From: CALARM01 sp036746235
GTDB lineage: Bacteria; Vulcanimicrobiota; SpSt-956; JAKJGF01
DNA: 64,000 nt
Assembly: GCA_036746235.1 (NCBI GenBank)
Contig: DAIOEN010000006.1
Location: forward strand, 1 to 64,000
Direction of reading: 5' to 3'
Part shown: positions 42,409 to 49,541 of the stretch, one piece after another
Position numbering within the stretch: the first letter of the stretch is position 1
Layout: each line of letters opens with the position of its first letter
Program-made: the position numbers and the translations under genes
Notes under the pieces: model-generated
Seen by the model: the letters and a program-made list of their open reading frames with translations, nothing else
Told to the model about the DNA's origin: nothing
Databases searched by the model: none

Positions 42409-43383
42409 ATGAGTAAAACGAAAGAAAAAATTAAAAAGATAGGAATTCTTCACAGAGAAGAAGGGCCCATGCCTGACAGACTCATTGAAGAAATAAATAA
42501 AAAAGAGATAGAAGGAATAACTGCGGAACGGTGTAATATTCCGGAAATACATCCTGCAGAGCCATGCGAATATACGGTAATAATAGATAGAGCATCTCAT
42601 TGTCTTCCATTTTTAAGGGAATATGTAAAAAATGCCCTTTTATCAGGTTGTTATGTAATAAACAACCCTTACAGGTTTGAGCCGGATAAATTTTTTGATT
42701 ATACTGTAGCAAAAAGAACCGGTATAAACCTTCCCAGAACAGTGCTTCTTCCGTCAAAAACTTATAGAGTCGATCCATGTTATCGTCCTATAGGTCAGGA
42801 AGATCTTATGAATTTATCCTATCCTTTAAACTGGGATAAGATAACTTCTTACATAGGATTTCCTGCAGTATTGAAACCGGCCCTCGGAGTAGGATGGAAA
42901 CATCTGACAATAGTAAATAACTTTAACGAATTAATCGCTGCCTATGATCGTTCAGGTCATCATGTAATGATACTTCAGGAAAAAATTGAATATCAACATT
43001 TTGTCCGTACTTTTGTTCTGGGGAAAAAATATGTATGTCCTGTAAAATATATACCGGAAAAAAGAGAATATGTATGTGATCACAAACACCTGGGAAGAGA
43101 ACTGGGGAAATATATCGTCAATACTTCTATAAAACTCTGTAAAGCCCTGGACTATGATATGAATATTGTAGAATGGGCAATAAAAGACGGAACACCCTAT
43201 GCCATCGACTTTACGGATCTGGTACCTGATGCAAATCCGCAATCCATAACCCATTTTTATTATGAATGGTTTATAGAGCATATGACAAAAGTTGCTCTTG
43301 AATATGCCCTTCACACACCAAAATCCAGATGCTGGCCTTCAATAAATACCTTAATAGGCCAGACAGTAGAAAAATATTCGTGA
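42409..43383 (+). CDS. ATP-grasp domain protein (RimK/glutathione-synthase-like ligase)
   Basis: This 324-residue protein has an ATP-grasp fold. An N-terminal domain ends near NNPYRFEPDKFFDYTVAKRTGI. A lysine-bearing GFPAVLKPALGVGWKHL lies at the start of the ATP-binding region, with MILQEKIEYQHFVRTFVLG at the hinge. The metal-binding end is IVEWAIKDGTPYAIDFTDLVPDANP. The last pattern (D-F-x-x-x-x-P-D-A) is that of ligases joining a carboxylate to an amine. Its substrate cannot be told from sequence, and no linked biosynthetic gene is present. GAGAGG lies 8 bp before the ATG. Its stop abuts, base to base, the stop of the convergent glycine-rich gene. Confidence 0.8.
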   Translation: MSKTKEKIKKIGILHREEGPMPDRLIEEINKKEIEGITAERCNIPEIHPAEPCEYTVIIDRASHCLPFLREYVKNALLSGCYVINNPYRFEPDKFFDYTVAKRTGINLPRTVLLPSKTYRVDPCYRPIGQEDLMNLSYPLNWDKITSYIGFPAVLKPALGVGWKHLTIVNNFNELIAAYDRSGHHVMILQEKIEYQHFVRTFVLGKKYVCPVKYIPEKREYVCDHKHLGRELGKYIVNTSIKLCKALDYDMNIVEWAIKDGTPYAIDFTDLVPDANPQSITHFYYEWFIEHMTKVALEYALHTPKSRCWPSINTLIGQTVEKYS

Positions 43384-43944
43384 TTATTCTTCAATTATGG
43401 TCAGAGTCTGAGGTACACTGCTGTTGGTACCGTTATTTGTAGCTACCTTCGTCTGGCTCAGCCCGTTATCTACAGTAACTGTAGAAGTATTTGTCTGTAC
43501 AGAGCCTGTGAAAGCTTTAAATTTATCAGAAAGTTTACCGGAAACTCCTTTAAGTTTTTCCTGGTTTGCAAGGAATGCTTCTTTTACTCCGCCATGTTTG
43601 GATATTTCGTTACCTGCATATATTCCGAGTGCTGCTCCCATAGGTCCGAGGGTCATCATACCTACTGTTGCTGCGACTCCCATAGTAACACCTTTTTTAA
43701 CATCCAGTTCGCCGGCAGGGGGAGGTGGTGGCGTTTGAGTTACTTCCTGAACATGGGTATCCTGTTTTACTTCAGGAGCAGATGAAATAGTTACACTATC
43801 TGTCTGTTTAGTTTCCGATGAACCTTTAAATCCTTCAACAAATTCATTTGATTTGGCAGCAAGCTGACTGGTAGCTTTTTTAAGACCACTGCTTAACTGC
43901 CCTAACTGGGCACCCCATTTTTTAGTATCAATACTTCCGAGCAT
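43384..43944 (-). CDS. Small Pro-linker/glycine-rich hydrophobic protein of unknown function
   Basis: The 186-residue protein has an amphipathic N-terminus (about 1-45), a Ser/Thr/Gln region with a PPPPP run near residue 75, a glycine-rich hydrophobic hairpin (GVTMGVAATVGMMTLGPMGAALGIYAG, split by Gly and Pro, about 84-112), a helical segment and a Thr/Val/Asn tail. It has no signal peptide. It resembles the glycine-rich protein at 21528-22055 in style, not in detailed sequence, but both genes share an identical upstream site at the same distance from their promoters. AGGTG lies 8 bp before the ATG. No terminator separates it from the convergent gene. I do not recognise a family. Confidence 0.75.
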   Translation of the reverse strand: MLGSIDTKKWGAQLGQLSSGLKKATSQLAAKSNEFVEGFKGSSETKQTDSVTISSAPEVKQDTHVQEVTQTPPPPPAGELDVKKGVTMGVAATVGMMTLGPMGAALGIYAGNEISKHGGVKEAFLANQEKLKGVSGKLSDKFKAFTGSVQTNTSTVTVDNGLSQTKVATNNGTNSSVPQTLTIIEE

Positions 43945-43973
43945 AAATAAATCACCTCATTTTTCTTATAGAT

Positions 43974-44024
43974 ACTATAACACAGGGAAATTTATTTTAA
44001 AAGAAAAATTTGTAAACAAATTGT
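43974..44024 (-). promoter_or_regulatory. Shared upstream site plus extended -10 promoter of the Pro/Gly-rich gene
   Basis: Minus strand: ACAATTTGTTTACAAAT (44024-44008) is followed after 28 bp by TATAGT (43979-43974), with TG one base before it. The 17-mer and the spacing are identical to those at 21336-21386. The leader would be about 23 nt. Confidence 0.65.
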
Positions 44025-44044
44025 TAACTTTTTGCCTTACTTAG

Positions 44045-44119
44045 AGACTATCCGAAAAGTAGAGAGTCATCTTTCACAGACTCTGCTTGAACAGATCTAA
44101 AAGGACTTTTCGGACAGGT
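44045..44119. repeat. Nested inverted repeat beside the 215-bp element
   Basis: TCCGAAAAGT (44051-44060) pairs exactly with ACTTTTCGGA (44105-44114), and partial pairing continues outward (GACTA with CAGGTTC). Inside, AGAGTC (44063-44068) pairs with GACTCT (44079-44084). It abuts the 215-bp element; copy 1 of that element has no such neighbour. Confidence 0.7.
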
Positions 44120-44122
44120 TCT

Positions 44123-44337
44123 TAGTACCGTAACAGTTAAAAGGGTATCCGTAAAAAGCCTCTGCCTGGCAGGCTCTGGAGAAGAAAAATTCGTTTTTTC
44201 TATAGTATAAAAAATTAAATAAGGGTTAATTTATTGTCTGTAAAACAAATTATATAAGGCAAATTATTTTTCTTCGTAAGAGCCTGTCAGGCAGAGGCTG
44301 ATAAAATGGTTACTAATTTACCTGGAGCGGTAATTAG
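44123..44337 (-). mobile_element. 215-bp MITE-like or structured element, copy 2
   Basis: This is the reverse complement of 28878-29093, with the same length and about 90 percent identity by eye. The long stem has changed in both arms at matching positions (AGCTTC/GAAGCT in copy 1, AGCCTC/GAGGCT here), so pairing is kept. Its outer end provides the TAA stop codon of the kinase gene (44336-44334). Confidence 0.8.
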
Positions 44338-45656
44338 TGATTATCAGGGATTTCCACAGTCTTTTTAACCAGGTCAGAAAGAAATGTTGCTATTTCCAGT
44401 TCTTTTGTTCCTTCTGCTTTATCCTTTAAATTCTGATAACGTTTATAATGGTAGGAAAATTTATCTCTGCAAAAATTAAGATCTTTATTCAATTTATTCA
44501 GATACTCTTCGCCTTTGAGCCTTTTATCACCGTAAAAATATATTACACCAATATAATAATTGGCCTGAAGGTTTTCAGGATCATGTCTCATGACATGCTC
44601 GCAGGCAGTTATGGTACCATTCATATCTCTTTCATCGTATAATTTGTCTGCTTTTAACAGCATATAATTTGCTATTAAGCTGTCATAAAAACATATAAAA
44701 GTAATTAAAGAGATCAATATCAGACAGATTCCTGCTTTTAAGGCAAATGATTTAACACGGGTCGTATCTTCCTTAACTGATTTTTCAGGGGGATATATGT
44801 CACGGGGAATTACGAATTCCGGATGGGGAATGCCGTCAAATTCATCCTTAACAAACTTTAAATCCCTGAGGAATTCTTCCGGGCTTTTATATCTTTTATC
44901 AAGGGATTTACTGGTGGCTTTAAATAATACATATTCAAATTCTTTTGAGAATTCCCGGTTATATTTCCTTAAAGGTTTAATGTGAAAATCTATTGAAGAC
45001 GGGTCTTCTCCCGTAAGAAGCCTGTGAAGTGAAATGCCCAGAGAATAAATATCAGATCTTGGTTCTGTATGCCCTTCATACTGTTCAGGAGGTGCATAAC
45101 CACGGGAGCCGATACGTACAGTATCATTATTATTGGGCCCTTTAAATTCTTTTGCCACAGTAAAATCTATGAGGCTTATATGATTATCTTCTGAAACTAC
45201 AATATTGGATGGTTTTATATCTCTTACTACTACAGGATATGGTTTTATATTATGGAGATATACAAGAATATCTGCTAATTGTATTGCCCAGTCAAGAACG
45301 ACAGCTTCTTCGAAAGGCGTATTCTGCTCTCTGAGGAGTCTCTCCAGATTTTTCCCTCCCATATCCTGCACTAAAAGAAAATGATTTCCTTCTTCTTCAA
45401 AATAATCGTAACCTTTGGGCAATCCGTGATGTTCCAGACGTCTGAGTATTTCGTATTCTTTCTTAAATAAAACTATATTTTCAGCATGAATCGCAGGTTC
45501 GTCAGGGTCTGTTCTCAATTCTTTCAATATCAGGCTTTTCTTTTCTTCCATATCCTCTGCTTCATATACAAAACACTGACCTCCCTGGCCTACAATATTA
45601 GTAATTTTATATCTTTCTCTGACAACTTTATCCATTGTTAAAGGCTGTGTATCCAA
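44334..45656 (-). CDS. Membrane-bound Ser/Thr protein kinase with DFT variant
   Basis: The 440-residue protein has an N-terminal kinase domain (about 12-275): glycine loop GQGGQCFVYEAED, LILKELR, catalytic VVRDIKPSNIVV, and the metal-binding motif LIDFTVAKEF, where the usual DFG is DFT. GSRGYAPPEQYEGHTEPRSDIYSLG follows. After a linker there is one membrane segment (AGICLILISLITFICFYDSL, about 322-341) and a TPR-like extracytoplasmic tail. All catalytic Asp, Lys and Asn residues are kept, so it may be active. It follows an exported HEAT-repeat gene by 20 bp, which suggests a sensor/scaffold partnership. The stop codon lies in the 215-bp repeat element. Confidence 0.88.
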   Translation of the reverse strand: MDTQPLTMDKVVRERYKITNIVGQGGQCFVYEAEDMEEKKSLILKELRTDPDEPAIHAENIVLFKKEYEILRRLEHHGLPKGYDYFEEEGNHFLLVQDMGGKNLERLLREQNTPFEEAVVLDWAIQLADILVYLHNIKPYPVVVRDIKPSNIVVSEDNHISLIDFTVAKEFKGPNNNDTVRIGSRGYAPPEQYEGHTEPRSDIYSLGISLHRLLTGEDPSSIDFHIKPLRKYNREFSKEFEYVLFKATSKSLDKRYKSPEEFLRDLKFVKDEFDGIPHPEFVIPRDIYPPEKSVKEDTTRVKSFALKAGICLILISLITFICFYDSLIANYMLLKADKLYDERDMNGTITACEHVMRHDPENLQANYYIGVIYFYGDKRLKGEEYLNKLNKDLNFCRDKFSYHYKRYQNLKDKAEGTKELEIATFLSDLVKKTVEIPDNH

Positions 45657-45676
45657 TGTTTAACCTACCTCCATTA

Positions 45677-48415
45677 TCATCTCTGTTCTAACATCCTTAT
45701 AGCATTCTTAAGAGCTCCTGTAACTTCTTCGTCACCTTCAATATTTAAAGCATCTTTTAAAGGAGCAATAGCTCTTTTATCACCTATATAAAGAAGAGCG
45801 TTTGCCGCCTCAAGCCTTACATATTTATATTCATCTTTCAAAGCTTTAATAAGCACGTCAAGGGCACGGGTATCACCCAGACTGCCCAGGGATATGGCTC
45901 CATTCATTCGAACCTGAATATCACTGTCATTCATGACAGAGATTAAATCAGGGACTACATCTTTATTGCCCATATATCCAAGGGCTTTAACGGCACAGGC
46001 CCTTATGGCAGGAGAATTTGACCTGAGATTTTTCACTACTGTATCCTGTGCAGGTCTCCCTATATGAGCAAGAGCATAAACAGCATTAATTCTGGAAAGA
46101 GAATCATATTCGTCAACACTCCGGCATATAGGTTCTACGGCTCTCTCATCGCCTATATTGCCCAGTGCAGTAATAGCATAGGCTCTGACATACCTGTCAT
46201 CATCCTTTAATGCTTCAATAAGAGATTCTACGGCGCTGTTATCTCCAATACGAATAAGAACTTTTGCGGCCCCCTGTCTCACAGTATTATCCTTATCCTT
46301 CAGAAGTACAATCATAGGGGCAATAGCAGGCTTCCCTACATGGACAAGGCTGTTTATTACATAAAAAGTTATAAAGGCATGTTCACTTCTCAAAAGTTTT
46401 ATCAGAGGCTCTATAGAAGGCTCCCCTATTTTTCCGAGAGCTCTGACAGCAGCTGACTGTACAGCCTGTTTTTTATCATATAATCTCTTTACAAGAGGTT
46501 CTACTGCTCTCGGGTCACCTGTATTTCCCAGGGCTTTTACTGTTTCAAGCCTGACTTTATCATCTTTATCTTCCAGAATAGCTATCAAAGGTTCGACTCC
46601 TTCTTCTGTTTTTGTCGTACCGAGAACAGAGGCAGCAGATGCTCTGACTGCAGGATTTGAAGAATTCAGTAATAGAATAACGGAATCCGGATCATCAACC
46701 TTCTTCATAACATTCAGTGCATTCAGTATAGTAAGATTAACCCTTTCTTCGTCTATATTTAAGTACCTGGTTAAAAAAGGTATGCAAGAAGGATCATTTA
46801 TAAGTTTCAAACTTTCTACTGCAGCAATTCTGACTGAATCGCTGTATGAGCCTTCAAGCAGTGTGCATAGGACAGGAACTGCTCCTTTATTTCCAATATT
46901 ACCGAGGGCGGCAGCAGAAGCAATCTTCACCGGATCATCATCATTCAATAAAGAGTTACACAGACAGGGAACTGCTTTATTATCACCTATTGAACCTAAA
47001 ACCTCTGCTATAAAGGCTTTGTTTTTTACCGTTCCGTCATTCATATGGAGAATAAGTGTATCAACTGCAGGTTCACCGATACGTACAATGGCATTCTTTG
47101 CTTTTTCATAACTGCTGTCATAGAGGTCCAGCGTGTGTATAAGAGGTTCTATGGCTCTGGTATCGCCAATAAAACCAAGAGCTTCACATGCTCCTTCTCT
47201 TACATATTCCCTGGCAGAAGTAAGGCAGAAAATAAGAGGTTCTACAGATGGCGTTCCTATACGGCTCAGTGCTTCTATGGAATGGAGTCTTACAAGAGCA
47301 TTTTCGTCACCAAGGGATGTGCACAATATATCTATAGAAGAAGTATCGCCTATAAAACCAAGAGCACTGGCTCCGTAGGCTCTCGGAAGATAACTCTTAT
47401 CTTTCAGCAATATCTCCGTAAGGGCGGGAACGGCTCTGCTGTCTCCCATACGACCGAGTATCTTCGTAGCATTAACACGAATAGTTTCATCTTCATCATT
47501 TAATCTTTTTATAAGAAAATCTATAGCAAAATTGCCCAATCTTATAAGTGCATCTGCCGCATAGGCCTGTACATGAGGGTCTTCGTCACCCATTTTTACA
47601 AATAAAATCTCAAAAGCCCGTCTGTCTCCGATAAAACCCAGGGCATTGGCAGAAGCGCCTCTGACCTGTTCGTTTTTATCCCACATAGCTTCTATTAATG
47701 GCTCTACTGCATCTCTGTCCCCTATTCTGCCAAGAGCACTCGCACATTTCATGCGTACATAAGTGTTTTCATGCTTTAATCCCTCTATAAGAAGCGGTAC
47801 AGATGGTTTACCGAGATATATGAGAGCTTCTACAGCATAACGACCGACAAATTCCTTATCTGAAACAAGAGCGTTAAACATAGTATACAGCGCTCTTTTA
47901 TCTTTAATATACCCCAGGGAATTTACGGCATAAGCTCTTATCATTTCATTTTCATCATTACAGAGCTTTATAAGCCCGTCAACAGCACGGTTGTCTCCGA
48001 TCCGTCCCAGCGTTTTTACAGCATTCAATTTAATCTGATAATCTTCTGATGATAAGGAATTTATAAGAGGCAGAACAGCAGGCTCTCCGATACGCCATAA
48101 AGCCTGAGTTGCATATACCCCTGTCAGTTCATCATTGCTTCCGAGCATAACAACAAGAGGTTCTATGGCTTTCGTATCGGCAATACGACCTAACACTATT
48201 ACGGCATTCCTCCTGAGTATGTCATCATCTGTTGATAAACTATCCAGAAGAAGAGGAACTGCCCCTTTACCATAACTTTCAAGTGTAGAAATAGCATCTT
48301 TAACCACCTTATCTTCGGAACTTCCAAGCCTCAGAACAAGTTCCTCAGGGGTAATTTGAGCAAAACATATGGTACAGGTTATAAATATAAATATAGAAAT
48401 AAAAATTTTTTTCAT
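45677..48415 (-). CDS. Exported HEAT-repeat protein
   Basis: The 912-residue protein has a signal peptide (MKKIFISIFIFITCTICFAQ). About 28 HEAT/PBS-lyase-like repeats of roughly 31 residues follow (DKAVPALIELL..DPYVRAYAANALGRIGD type), with no other domain. Such solenoids bind proteins; one bilin-lyase group uses them as an enzyme, but the lyase residues are not recognisable here. I chose the ATG at 48415: the frame runs upstream to 48451, but those residues come from a heptamer array. No clear ribosome binding site is seen. It is 20 bp upstream of the membrane kinase whose tail also faces outside, so the two products may interact. Confidence 0.88.
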   Translation of the reverse strand: MKKIFISIFIFITCTICFAQITPEELVLRLGSSEDKVVKDAISTLESYGKGAVPLLLDSLSTDDDILRRNAVIVLGRIADTKAIEPLVVMLGSNDELTGVYATQALWRIGEPAVLPLINSLSSEDYQIKLNAVKTLGRIGDNRAVDGLIKLCNDENEMIRAYAVNSLGYIKDKRALYTMFNALVSDKEFVGRYAVEALIYLGKPSVPLLIEGLKHENTYVRMKCASALGRIGDRDAVEPLIEAMWDKNEQVRGASANALGFIGDRRAFEILFVKMGDEDPHVQAYAADALIRLGNFAIDFLIKRLNDEDETIRVNATKILGRMGDSRAVPALTEILLKDKSYLPRAYGASALGFIGDTSSIDILCTSLGDENALVRLHSIEALSRIGTPSVEPLIFCLTSAREYVREGACEALGFIGDTRAIEPLIHTLDLYDSSYEKAKNAIVRIGEPAVDTLILHMNDGTVKNKAFIAEVLGSIGDNKAVPCLCNSLLNDDDPVKIASAAALGNIGNKGAVPVLCTLLEGSYSDSVRIAAVESLKLINDPSCIPFLTRYLNIDEERVNLTILNALNVMKKVDDPDSVILLLNSSNPAVRASAASVLGTTKTEEGVEPLIAILEDKDDKVRLETVKALGNTGDPRAVEPLVKRLYDKKQAVQSAAVRALGKIGEPSIEPLIKLLRSEHAFITFYVINSLVHVGKPAIAPMIVLLKDKDNTVRQGAAKVLIRIGDNSAVESLIEALKDDDRYVRAYAITALGNIGDERAVEPICRSVDEYDSLSRINAVYALAHIGRPAQDTVVKNLRSNSPAIRACAVKALGYMGNKDVVPDLISVMNDSDIQVRMNGAISLGSLGDTRALDVLIKALKDEYKYVRLEAANALLYIGDKRAIAPLKDALNIEGDEEVTGALKNAIRMLEQR

Positions 48416-48419
48416 AATA

Positions 48420-48440
48420 ATAATCGTGACGCGTGACGCG
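48420..48440. repeat. Short GTGACGC heptamer array at the HEAT gene start
   Basis: TCGTGACGCGTGACGCGTAA: two and a half units, starting 5-10 bp upstream of the ATG of the exported HEAT gene, in the place where a ribosome binding site would be expected. Confidence 0.75.
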
Positions 48441-48556
48441 TAAAGAGTCAAATTAACTATAAAAATTCTTCTTCTATAGAAGAAAACCTTCTAAATAAAA
48501 TGAGCATAAATAATTAATATTTAAAATCAACAATTATTGAATTTATAAGCATTTTT

Positions 48557-48591
48557 ACTCACTACTCACCACTCACTACTCACCACTCACG
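48557..48591. repeat. ACTCACT/ACTCACC heptamer array, five units
   Basis: ACTCACT, ACTCACC, ACTCACT, ACTCACC, ACTCACG: alternating units, the complement of GTGAGTR. It lies in the divergent gap between the HEAT gene and surE. Confidence 0.85.
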
Positions 48592-48682
48592 AAAATTAGG
48601 ACTGGATATAAATAAATTTTTATATTATACTATAGTCCGACATTTCATTAAGGAGTAAAATTTAATTAACAGTCTCCTTCCT

Positions 48683-48714
48683 CGCGTCACGCGTCACGCG
48701 TCACGCGTCACGAT
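48683..48714. repeat. GTCACGC heptamer array, four units
   Basis: CGC followed by GTCACGC three times and GTCACGA. It ends 22 bp before the surE start. It is the complement of the GTGACGC units at 48420, so the two arrays could pair across the gap. Confidence 0.85.
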
Positions 48715-48736
48715 CCTATAAAACGAGGTATATAAA

Positions 48737-49519
48737 ATGAAAATACTTCTCACAAATGATGATGGCTACGGAGCTAAAGGGCTTAAAGCTCTTATAAAAG
48801 AGTTATCGAAATCACATAATCTTGTAGTAATAGCACCGGACAGAGAACAGAGCGGAGTAAGCCATTCTCTTACCTTTTTCGATCCTCTCAGATTTAAAAA
48901 AATCAGAGGGAACGGTAAATGTAAAATCTATTCTACAAACGGAACACCTACAGACTGTGTTATACTGGGTATAAAGCACATTATTAAAAAATCAAGGCCT
49001 GACCTTGTAATTTCAGGCATAAATCATGGTTCAAACCTGGGAGATGATATATCCTATTCCGGTACAGCAGCAGGAGCAAAAGAGGGAACTCTCCAGGGTA
49101 TTCCGTCTATTGCCATATCTCTCTGCAGTTTTGATAAGGAAGCAAGTTTTACATTTGCAGCAAAATTCGCAGCTCTTATGGCTGACAGACTTGTTAATTA
49201 CAGGATGCCTGAGAGAATGTTCTTCAATATTAATGTGCCTGATATACCGGAAGAAGAAATAAAAGGTGTTTCTATCACGGTTCAGGGCAAAAGCACATAC
49301 AAAAGCTGGATAGAAAAAAATCTGGATCCGAGGAAAAGACCTATGTACTGGATAGGTGCTGACCTTCCGTCAGGGAATATGGACGAAAATACGGATTTTA
49401 AAGCTATAAGTGAAAATAAAGTATCCATTACACCTGTCAGACTGGATCTCACAGATCGTAACTTTATAAAAGAGCATGGAGGATTCTGTGAAAATCTTTT
49501 TAGATTAGAAAAACTATAA
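48737..49519 (+). CDS. surE: 5'/3'-nucleotidase SurE
   Basis: The 260-residue protein starts with the family hallmark MKILLTNDDGYGAKG, whose D8 and D9 bind the metal. It continues with APDREQSGVSHSLT, STNGTPTDCV and SGINHGSNLGDDISYSGT, all typical of SurE, an acid phosphatase acting on nucleoside monophosphates. The length matches the family. GAGGT lies 9 bp before the ATG. It is followed after 22 bp by a UPF0182 gene and then an M23-like lipoprotein gene; the three probably form an operon. Confidence 0.95.
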   Translation: MKILLTNDDGYGAKGLKALIKELSKSHNLVVIAPDREQSGVSHSLTFFDPLRFKKIRGNGKCKIYSTNGTPTDCVILGIKHIIKKSRPDLVISGINHGSNLGDDISYSGTAAGAKEGTLQGIPSIAISLCSFDKEASFTFAAKFAALMADRLVNYRMPERMFFNINVPDIPEEEIKGVSITVQGKSTYKSWIEKNLDPRKRPMYWIGADLPSGNMDENTDFKAISENKVSITPVRLDLTDRNFIKEHGGFCENLFRLEKL

Positions 49520-49541
49520 ATATTCTGGTAAAATAACTTTT

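Larger units (their letters stand above)
43945..44333. other. 389-bp gap with promoter, palindromic element and dispersed element
   Basis: From left to right: promoter and shared site (43974-44024), a long imperfect hairpin (44045-44119), and the second copy of the 215-bp element (44123-44337), which runs into the kinase stop codon. There is no gene. Confidence 0.65.
48416..48736. other. 321-bp divergent gap upstream of surE
   Basis: It contains three heptamer arrays (48420-48440, 48557-48591, 48683-48714) and a perfect 16-bp palindrome TTCTTCTATAGAAGAA (48469-48484) that may be a regulator site. TATACT near 48635 could be a -10 for surE, but its -35 is poor. There is no gene. Confidence 0.6.

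Noticed and set aside
45677..48415. HEAT protein as a phycobilin lyase
   Set aside because: The repeats resemble PBS-lyase HEAT units, but the protein is exported and no phycobiliprotein gene is present.
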